Shown here piece by piece: positions 6,896 to 11,232 of a stretch of 11,232 bases of DNA. The position numbers and the translations under genes are program-made. Origin of the DNA: Trebonia sp. GTDB lineage: Bacteria > Actinomycetota > Actinomycetes > Streptosporangiales > Streptosporangiaceae. The notes under the pieces are model-generated. The model was not told where the DNA came from. It did no database searches and worked only from the letters and a program-made list of their open reading frames with translations. Position 1 is the first letter of the stretch. Each line of letters starts with the position of its first letter. Location of the stretch: positions 1 to 11,232 of the forward strand of contig JASHXJ010000385.1 in NCBI GenBank assembly GCA_030043595.1. Direction: 5' to 3'.

Positions 6896-6911
6896 CGGCC
6901 ATGATGGTGCG

Positions 6912-7523
6912 GTGACCGAATCCTCCAGAACCAACAGAAAGCGGATGACCGGGCAGGAACGTCGGCAGCAGCTGCTGGACATAGGCCGTCGGCTTTTCGC
7001 CGAGCGGGGATTCGAGGGCACCTCGATCGAGGAGATCGCCGCCCAGGCGGGTGTCTCCAAGCCGGTGGTCTACGAGCACTTCGGCGGCAAGGAAGGGCTC
7101 TACGCCGTCGTGGTCGACCGCGAGGTGGAGCGGCTGTCGACGATGACCACCAGGCTGCTCGAGGGCAATCACTCCCGGCCCAAGTTCGAGGCGGCCGCCG
7201 TCACCCTGCTGCGGTACATCGAGGACAACGCCGACGGCTTCCGCATCCTGGTCCGCGACTCGCACCCGGGATCCGGCGGCGGCACCTTCGGCACGCTGCT
7301 TTCCGACATCGCCGGTCAGGTGGAGTACATCATGGCCGACTTCCTCCAGTCCCGCGGCCGGGACCCGAAGCTAGCGCCGATGTACTCGCAGATGCTGGTC
7401 GGCATGGTCGCGTTCACCGGCCAGTGGTGGCTGGACGCCCGCAAGCCGAAGCTCGAGCAGGTCGCCGCCAACATGATCGACCTGGCCTGGAACGGACTGG
7501 CCCAGCTAGACGCCCTGGCCTAG
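6912..7523 (+). CDS. TetR/AcrR-family regulator, probably of the desaturase operon
   Basis: 203-residue one-domain-pair repressor. The N-terminal HTH (about 36-57) reads GTSIEEIAAQAGVSKPVVYEHF and continues into GGKEGLYAVVVDRE, a classic TetR DNA-binding region. The C-terminal two thirds (about 75-203) should form the helical ligand-binding and dimer domain. The GTG at 6912 is the first usable start: the ATGs at 6901 and 6904 run into a stop at once. It lacks a good Shine-Dalgarno; Met12 (MTGQERRQQ) is an alternative. Its closeness to the desaturase gene suggests an acyl-CoA or fatty-acid ligand and autoregulation through the palindromes at 5753-5787; both are inference. Its 3' end overlaps the convergent rhodanese gene by 18 bases. 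Confidence 0.9.
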   Translation: MTESSRTNRKRMTGQERRQQLLDIGRRLFAERGFEGTSIEEIAAQAGVSKPVVYEHFGGKEGLYAVVVDREVERLSTMTTRLLEGNHSRPKFEAAAVTLLRYIEDNADGFRILVRDSHPGSGGGTFGTLLSDIAGQVEYIMADFLQSRGRDPKLAPMYSQMLVGMVAFTGQWWLDARKPKLEQVAANMIDLAWNGLAQLDALA

Positions 7524-7973
7524 CGGAACTCCCGCGCGCGCGGCACCAGGCGCCAGCACGGTGGTGCACTCCGCAGCCCGTGCCGTCGGCAGGCCGGCTG
7601 CCCGCCAGGCCGCGAAACCGCCGATGACGTCAGTCGAGCTCGCCAGCCCGAGGTCGTGCAAGGCGGCCGCGGCCAGGCTTGAGGTGTACCCCTCGGCGCA
7701 GATCACGATCAGCCGCAGGCCGTATCCGGTCACCCAGGGCAGCCGCGCCTCGCTGGCCGGGTCGAACCGCCACTCCAGGTGATTGCGCTCGACCACCAGC
7801 GACCCGGGAATCTCGCCAGCGGCGGCACGCTGCGCGGCCGGCCGGATGTCGACCAGTGCCGCTCCGTCGCAGAATTCCTCGAACGCCTCTTCCGCCGTTA
7901 CCCGCGCCAGCCGGGCGCGCGCGGCAGCGAGGATCTCATCGATCGACCGCGCACCGTCTGGCCGCGACGTCAC
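7506..7973 (-). CDS. Rhodanese-like sulfurtransferase domain protein
   Basis: Single-domain rhodanese that carries a persulfide on its active-site cysteine and moves sulfane sulfur between thiosulfate-type donors and thiol or cyanide acceptors. Seen: ALVDIRPAAQR (about 39-49) for the N-terminal fold signature; CAEGYTSS (92-99) as the active-site loop with Cys92 as nucleophile; and DVIGGFAAWRAAGLP (about 115-129), the typical C-terminal signature. I chose the GTG at 7973 because it overlaps the stop of the upstream cupin gene in the form GTGA and has GGGAG about 10 bases before it. A TTG one codon earlier is also possible. The product is 155 residues. Coupling to the cysteine-dioxygenase-like gene points to handling of sulfur released from thiol oxidation. 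Confidence 0.87.
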   Translation of the reverse strand: MTSRPDGARSIDEILAAARARLARVTAEEAFEEFCDGAALVDIRPAAQRAAAGEIPGSLVVERNHLEWRFDPASEARLPWVTGYGLRLIVICAEGYTSSLAAAALHDLGLASSTDVIGGFAAWRAAGLPTARAAECTTVLAPGAARAGVPLGQGV

Positions 7974-8458
7974 CAATCGCCCGCTCCCTCGGTCCCGGCT
8001 ACCGTCAGCCCGCCTGGTGTGAGGCTATACCGCGTCATCATGGACAGCGGCGGCGAGTACGCGTGCACGCTGACGGCGACCGAGCCGGCCGCGGAGTTCC
8101 GCACGTCGTGCACGTAGTGCGCGCCGAACGCCCGGACCTCGCCCGCCCGCACCTGGTTCACCAGGACGCCGGCACCGGCGCGCGCAGGCAGCACGCACTC
8201 GTCGAGCGTGCCCCACACCACGCTGAACGCTCCGGCCGAGCCGCCATGATCGTGAAATCCCGTCGACTGGCCGGGCAGCCAGCTGATCAGCCACATCTCG
8301 TAGCCGTCGCTGGCGGCGATCCGCTCATACCAGCGTCCCTCGGGATCCAGCCGGACCCGCGTCACCCACTGCGCCGGGGTCGCGGTCAGCCGGCGAACCT
8401 CGGCGGCGAGCTGCCGGGGGTCAAGTATCCGCTGCTCAGTCGCGCTTCCTTGTCCCAC
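7970..8458 (-). CDS. Cysteine dioxygenase type I-like cupin
   Basis: Non-heme iron thiol dioxygenase of the cupin fold, expected to oxidise cysteine (or a related thiol) with O2 to the sulfinic acid. Counting from the GTG at 8458 (162 residues): metal ligands His69 and His71 in GFHDHGGSAGAF, third ligand His117 in AHYVHDVRN, and the catalytic Tyr134 in VHAYSPPLSMMTRY, the counterpart of Tyr157 in mammalian CDO. The position that forms the Cys-Tyr cross-link in mammals appears to be Gly, as is usual in bacteria. The frame stays open back to an ATG at 8566, but that would run 59 bases into the methyltransferase gene and adds sequence unlike the family, so the GTG is preferred although its Shine-Dalgarno is poor. 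It overlaps the rhodanese start by four bases. Confidence 0.82.
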   Translation of the reverse strand: MGQGSATEQRILDPRQLAAEVRRLTATPAQWVTRVRLDPEGRWYERIAASDGYEMWLISWLPGQSTGFHDHGGSAGAFSVVWGTLDECVLPARAGAGVLVNQVRAGEVRAFGAHYVHDVRNSAAGSVAVSVHAYSPPLSMMTRYSLTPGGLTVAGTEGAGDW

Positions 8459-8478
8459 GAAATGATGATGGCACCATC

Positions 8479-8499
8479 TTCCTATTAATTCAATAGGAA
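8479..8499. promoter_or_regulatory. AT-rich palindrome upstream of the cysteine dioxygenase gene
   Basis: TTCCTATT-aattc-AATAGGAA, a perfect 8-bp inverted repeat with a 5-base spacer, sits in an unusually A+T-rich patch between the methyltransferase stop (8508) and the dioxygenase start (8458). On the minus strand it contains TAATAG, a possible -10, with TTAATG 18 bases upstream. It is best read as an operator-promoter for the dioxygenase-rhodanese unit. It could also be a weak hairpin ending the methyltransferase transcript. Confidence 0.5.
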
Positions 8500-8507
8500 T
8501 TATTGCA

Positions 8508-9296
8508 TTAACGGCGGCCGATGTCCGCACGCCGGTGCACGACCGTGAACACCCGGCGGAACGCAAACATTGTCCCGAACGGTCCGTGGTGATACGCCTG
8601 CCGCAGGCGTTCCCCGTACTCGCGGGTGAAGCGATCGGCCTGCGCCGCGTCGAGCACGGCGAGGACCGGCCGCAGCGTGGTCCCCTTCGTCCACTCGAGC
8701 ACCGGGTTCTCCCCCTGCAGGATGTGCACGTAGCTCGTCTCCCAGGCGTTGACCTCGTACCCGGGCCGGGCGAGCAACTCGGCGTACTCCTGCGCGGATC
8801 CGGCCTGCCGGTTCAGTTCCGCCTCCCGCAGCAGCTCCCGCCACCTAGGGGACCGCGCCATCTCCTCGATGATCGCGTGGCTGGGCTGGCCGAAGTTGCC
8901 GGGAAGCTGGAAGGCGAGCCAGCCGTCGGGCGCGAGCATGTCGGCCCAGCGGACCAGCAGGCCGTGATGGTCCGGCACCCACTGCAGCACCGCGTTGCAG
9001 ACGAGCACGTCCGGCGGGCCAGCCGGCTCCCAGTCCCGCACGTCGGCGAGCGTGTAGGAGACGTTGCCGCCGGCGTCCGCGGCACCGCTCGCGGCGGCGA
9101 TCATTTCCGGCGAGTCGTCCACCCCGACAACCCGCGCCCCCGGCCAGCGCCGGGCCAGCACCCCGGTCAGGTTGCCTGGGCCGCAGCCCAGGTCAGCCAC
9201 GTAATCCGGGCTCTGCGCGGCAACCTGCGCGAGCAGGTCGAAGAACGGCCGCGCCCGCTCGCCGCCGAACCGCAGGTACTGCGCGGCGTCCCACAT
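8508..9296 (-). CDS. tam: Trans-aconitate 2-methyltransferase-like SAM-dependent methyltransferase
   Basis: Class I SAM-dependent methyltransferase resembling Tam, which methylates trans-aconitate to its monomethyl ester and so detoxifies an inhibitor of aconitase. From the ATG at 9296 the product has 262 residues, close to the family length. Seen: the family N-terminus WDAAQYLRFGGERARPFFDLL; motif I VADLGCGPGN (33-42); acidic residue Asp60 in VVGVDDSPEMI for the SAM ribose; LVCNAVLQWVPDHHGLL; and LAFQLPGNFGQPSH, typical of Tam. An open TTG (9323) and GTG (9317) lie upstream, but the ATG has a strong GAAGGGAAG Shine-Dalgarno six bases before it. It is divergent from a MarR gene, with two palindromic operators on its promoter. 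Trans-aconitate as substrate is inferred by family resemblance. Confidence 0.87.
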   Translation of the reverse strand: MWDAAQYLRFGGERARPFFDLLAQVAAQSPDYVADLGCGPGNLTGVLARRWPGARVVGVDDSPEMIAAASGAADAGGNVSYTLADVRDWEPAGPPDVLVCNAVLQWVPDHHGLLVRWADMLAPDGWLAFQLPGNFGQPSHAIIEEMARSPRWRELLREAELNRQAGSAQEYAELLARPGYEVNAWETSYVHILQGENPVLEWTKGTTLRPVLAVLDAAQADRFTREYGERLRQAYHHGPFGTMFAFRRVFTVVHRRADIGRR

Positions 9297-9326
9297 GACG
9301 GACTTCCCTTCGGTCACAGGCAAAGC

Positions 9327-9369
9327 ATCTTGACGTCAAGATACTTGTCAAGCATCTTGACGTCAAGAG
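9327..9369. promoter_or_regulatory. Two MarR-type palindromic operators
   Basis: ATCTTGACGTCAAGAT at 9327-9342 is a perfect 16-bp palindrome. The second copy at 9354-9369 shares TCTTGACGTCAAGA and differs from perfect symmetry only in its last base. Both are preceded by AGC, and the centres are 27 bp apart. Inverted repeats with a TTGANNTCAA core next to a MarR gene are the usual arrangement for autoregulated MarR proteins; binding by the adjacent MarR is inferred. Confidence 0.8.
9338..9366 (-). promoter_or_regulatory. Promoter of the methyltransferase gene
   Basis: On the minus strand TTGACG (9366-9361) is followed after exactly 17 bases by TATCTT (9343-9338), a good sigma-70-type -35/-10 pair. 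Transcription would begin near 9331, giving a leader of about 35 bases. The -35 is inside the right palindrome and the -10 inside the left one, so a bound repressor would block polymerase directly. Confidence 0.65.
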
Positions 9370-9370
9370 A

Positions 9371-9384
9371 TATCCTGTGCCTCA
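9371..9384 (+). promoter_or_regulatory. Likely -10 giving a leaderless marR-family transcript
   Basis: TATCCT (9371-9376) fits TANNNT and lies seven bases before the ATG at 9384, with no Shine-Dalgarno in between. This is the usual layout of leaderless genes in actinobacteria. TTGTCA (9345-9350) is a possible -35 but is 20 bases away from this -10, longer than ideal. Confidence 0.45.
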
Positions 9385-9902
9385 TGAGGCAGCTTTCGGA
9401 TGAGGTCGACGAGCTCGTCGCCGCCTGGCAGGTGCAGCGGCCAGACCTGGACGTCGACCCGCTGCAGGTGCTCAGCCGGGTGTCGCGGCTGGCCAGGCAC
9501 CTGGACATCGCGCGCCGCGGCGCGTTCGCCAGCCATGGCCTCGAGTCGTGGGAGTTCGACGTCCTCTCCGCGCTGCGCCGGGCGGGGTCGCCGTTCCAGC
9601 TCACCCCGGGCGCGCTGCTGCGCGCCACCCTGGTCACGTCGGGCACGATGACGAACAGGATCGACCGGCTCGCCGCGGCGGGCCTGGTACGGCGCGAGCC
9701 CGACCCACGGGACCGGCGGGGGGTGCTGGTCACCCTGACCGACCGCGGCCAGGCCGTGGTTGACGCTGCGCTCACCGACCTGCTCGACCGTGAGCAGGCG
9801 CTGCTCGCGGGGCTGGACGAGGATCAGCGCCGTGCGCTCGCCGGCCTGCTGCGCACGCTGCTCGCCCCGTTCGACGCGGACGGGCGCCAATACCGGGCAT
9901 AA
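9384..9902 (+). CDS. MarR-family winged-helix regulator
   Basis: 172-residue dimeric repressor of the MarR family. Seen: an N-terminal dimerisation helix (about 24-50); the winged helix from about 54 to 122, with recognition region ATLVTSGTMTNRIDRLAAAGLVRR (81-104); and the wing with PRDRRGVLVTLTDRG (108-122), the most conserved MarR signature. C-terminal helices (about 124-165) complete the dimer interface. The same frame is open far upstream through the methyltransferase gene, but only the part from the ATG at 9384 resembles the family. It is divergently paired with the Tam-like gene, and two palindromes fill the spacer, so it probably represses both itself and that gene until a small acidic ligand binds. 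The ligand is unknown. Confidence 0.9.
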   Translation: MRQLSDEVDELVAAWQVQRPDLDVDPLQVLSRVSRLARHLDIARRGAFASHGLESWEFDVLSALRRAGSPFQLTPGALLRATLVTSGTMTNRIDRLAAAGLVRREPDPRDRRGVLVTLTDRGQAVVDAALTDLLDREQALLAGLDEDQRRALAGLLRTLLAPFDADGRQYRA

Positions 9903-10021
9903 CATCCAAGATCGGCCTAAGCAGGGTTACATCCAGGCTACTTACGAGTTAACATCCGGCAAGCATCTATTCCGGGTCAGACCCGCGCGAACCCGGTATC
10001 ACCTCACCGAGGAGGTCATGC

Positions 10022-10951
10022 ATGCCCCGTCTGACTCACGTCATCGCCACCGCGGCGGCAGCGCTCGCGCTGACGGCGGCCGCGGCGGTGCCCGCCGCGG
10101 CCGCCCAGCGACCCGCCACCGGGCACAGCGCGGCGTACTACCTGGCCCTGGGCGACTCGCTGTCCGTCGGCATCCAGCCGAACGCGAAGGGCGCCGACCA
10201 GCTCACCAACCAGGGCTACGCCAACCAGCTCTACAGGGTCCTGCGGCGCGCCGACAGCGAGCTGCAGCTCGTCAAGCTCGGCTGCCCCGGCGAGACATCC
10301 GGCACGCTCAACAAGGGCGGGATCTGCGGATACAAGGGCGATGAACGGACTTCGCTGAACGGGCACACCGGCTCGCAGCTGGCCGCCGCGCTCGCCTTCC
10401 TGAGCGCGCACAAGGGCCACGTGCCGCTGATCACGATCGATATCGGCGCGAACGACCTGAACCCGTGCATAGCCCTCGGCGTGATCTCCAAGATCGTCAC
10501 CTGCCTGACACCGGTGTTCGCGGCCCTGGAGAAGAACCTGGCCGCGACGCTCGCACCGCTGCGCGCCGCCGATCCGCACGCGACGATCGTCGGGATGCTG
10601 TACTACGACCCCGAGCTCGCCGACTGGCTGACCGGCAAGTCGGGCCAGGAGTTCGCCCAGGCGAGCATCGTCCTGGCGGGCCAGTTCAACCAGCTGCTCG
10701 GCGGCGTGTACAAGAAGGCCGGCGCGGCTGTCGCCGACGTGTCCACGTCGTTCGACACGACTGACATGACGGACATAGTGAACGTGCCCGGCATCGGCAA
10801 GCTGCCCAAGGACGTCGCACTGATCTGCCGGTGGACGTGGGAGTGCGCGCCGAAGCCGGTCGGCCCGAATGAGCACGCCAACGCGATGGGCTACGGCGTC
10901 ATCGCCGGCACCTTCCTGGCCACGCTGCGCACCATCAAGTTCCCGGCCTAG
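10022..10951 (+). CDS. Secreted SGNH/GDSL-type hydrolase (esterase/lipase)
   Basis: Extracellular esterase or lipase of the SGNH superfamily. A Sec signal peptide is clear: basic start, Ala/Leu-rich core to about residue 22, and probable cleavage near AAA-AQ (about 28). Catalytic blocks: Ser46 in ALGDSLSVG (block I), a Gly in LGCPGETSG (block II), Asn144 in IGANDL (block III) and His285 in NEHANAMGY (block V). The residue three before the His is Pro rather than the usual Asp, so it may work as a Ser-His dyad, as known for some Streptomyces esterases. Six cysteines (88, 102, 149, 161, 269, 275) remain in the mature protein, enough for three disulfides. GAGGAGG (10009-10015) lies six bases before the ATG; an ATG at 10018 is in another frame. 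The natural substrate is unknown. Confidence 0.9.
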   Translation: MPRLTHVIATAAAALALTAAAAVPAAAAQRPATGHSAAYYLALGDSLSVGIQPNAKGADQLTNQGYANQLYRVLRRADSELQLVKLGCPGETSGTLNKGGICGYKGDERTSLNGHTGSQLAAALAFLSAHKGHVPLITIDIGANDLNPCIALGVISKIVTCLTPVFAALEKNLAATLAPLRAADPHATIVGMLYYDPELADWLTGKSGQEFAQASIVLAGQFNQLLGGVYKKAGAAVADVSTSFDTTDMTDIVNVPGIGKLPKDVALICRWTWECAPKPVGPNEHANAMGYGVIAGTFLATLRTIKFPA

Positions 10952-10952
10952 C

Positions 10953-11232
10953 TCAGGCCTCGAGGGAACTAGCGACGTCCAGCCAGCGCTCCTCCAGGCT
11001 CGCTTTCTCGGCCTGGAGGAGGCGCAGCTGGGCGCCGAGCTCGGTCAGCTTCTCGTAGTCTGTCGCGTTCGCGGCCAGGTCCTCGTTCAGGGCTGCCTCG
11101 CGGTCCGCCGCGCGGTCGATCTGCCGTTCCAGGCGCTGCAGCTCCTTGCGCTCGGCACGCTCGGCCGCCGCGGCGGATGCCGGCCGGGCGGTGCTGCCCG
11201 CCCGTCCAGGGTCAGCGCCTGCTCCGGAGGCG
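10953..11232 (-). CDS. ABC-F family ATPase, C-terminal part only
   Basis: Only the last 92 codons and the stop are in the window. They encode a low-complexity Ala/Gly/Pro linker, then a highly charged helical pair: AERAERKELQRLERQIDRAADREAAL, then DYEKLTELGAQL, then AEKASLEERWLDVASSLEA. This is the C-terminal coiled-coil domain of Uup/EttA-type ABC-F proteins, which bind ribosomes or branched nucleic acid through that region; the ending EERWLDVASSLE is typical. The ATPase domains would lie beyond 11232. The gene converges on the secreted hydrolase gene, leaving one base between the stops. A structural-maintenance coiled coil is a less likely alternative. Confidence 0.78.
   Translation of the reverse strand, partial: ASGAGADPGRAGSTARPASAAAAERAERKELQRLERQIDRAADREAALNEDLAANATDYEKLTELGAQLRLLQAEKASLEERWLDVASSLEA

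Noticed and set aside
5834..7060. 408-codon open frame on the minus strand opposite the desaturase and TetR genes
   Set aside because: No family features. The opposite strand carries all three desaturase histidine boxes and a TetR HTH.
8459..8566. Upstream ATG start for the cysteine-dioxygenase-like gene
   Set aside because: It would run deep into the methyltransferase gene and add 36 residues unlike the family.
8535..9383. Long upstream extension of the MarR frame
   Set aside because: It is antisense to the Tam-like gene, is low-complexity, and resembles nothing; MarR similarity begins at the ATG at 9384.
9972..9996. CCGGGT repeats pairing with ACCCG(G) as a terminator after the MarR gene
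   Set aside because: Stems are only 5-6 bp, there is no T-run, and they lie in the leader just before the hydrolase Shine-Dalgarno; chance is likely.
10016..10876. 286-codon minus-strand frame opposite the SGNH hydrolase
   Set aside because: Shadow frame; the plus strand has a signal peptide, catalytic blocks and a strong Shine-Dalgarno.
1..11232. CRISPR array, transposase or phage module
   Set aside because: No regularly spaced repeats, no transposase or integrase motifs, and no phage structural genes were seen on either strand.

Overview
The window looks like chromosomal DNA from a high-G+C actinobacterium (Actinomycetes; I cannot name the genus). The base composition, the GTG starts, the tRNA without an encoded CCA, and the protein families (DHA2-type exporter, ActP with a DUF485 partner, membrane desaturase with a TetR neighbour, secreted SGNH hydrolase with six cysteines) all fit. 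I see no insertion sequence, CRISPR array, phage module or rRNA. Two stretches are more A+T-rich than the rest: around 4836-4850 and 8479-8512.

Layout. 1-1541 (-) is a DHA2-family MFS exporter whose 3' end lies outside the window. A 345-bp divergent spacer follows and contains a possible MarR-type site. 1887-3913 (+) is a two-gene acetate-uptake unit: a DUF485 membrane protein overlapping an ActP-type symporter by one base. 3973-4836 (+) is an unusual protein in which I recognise a globin-like domain without the heme-binding proximal histidine, placed between a Pro-rich leader and an Ala-rich/acidic tail. 4824-5468 (+) is a relic-looking gene related to actinobacterial HTH/LAGLIDADG-like proteins. 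It has lost its HTH, and its end runs antisense through a tRNA-Gln(UUG) gene at 5407-5479 (-). A 351-bp spacer rich in inverted repeats follows, ending in tandem palindromes just upstream of a fatty-acid desaturase (5831-6895) and a TetR regulator (6912-7523). This is most simply read as a regulated lipid-unsaturation operon.

On the minus strand, reading from 9296 down to 7506, come a trans-aconitate-methyltransferase-like gene, a cysteine-dioxygenase-like cupin and a rhodanese. The last two overlap by four bases and suggest a thiol/sulfur oxidation unit. A MarR gene (9384-9902, +) is divergent from the methyltransferase. The spacer between them carries two copies of a TCTTGACGTCAAGA palindrome placed on the -35 and -10 of the methyltransferase promoter, a clear regulator-operator arrangement. 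A secreted SGNH/GDSL hydrolase (10022-10951, +) meets the C-terminal end of an ABC-F ATPase (10953-11232, -) tail to tail, one base apart.

Most of the window is ordinary chromosomal metabolism and regulation. The least ordinary parts are the globin-like protein lacking the proximal histidine, the truncated gene running through a tRNA, and the three palindrome-based control regions. No wholly new multi-gene system can be claimed from the sequence alone.
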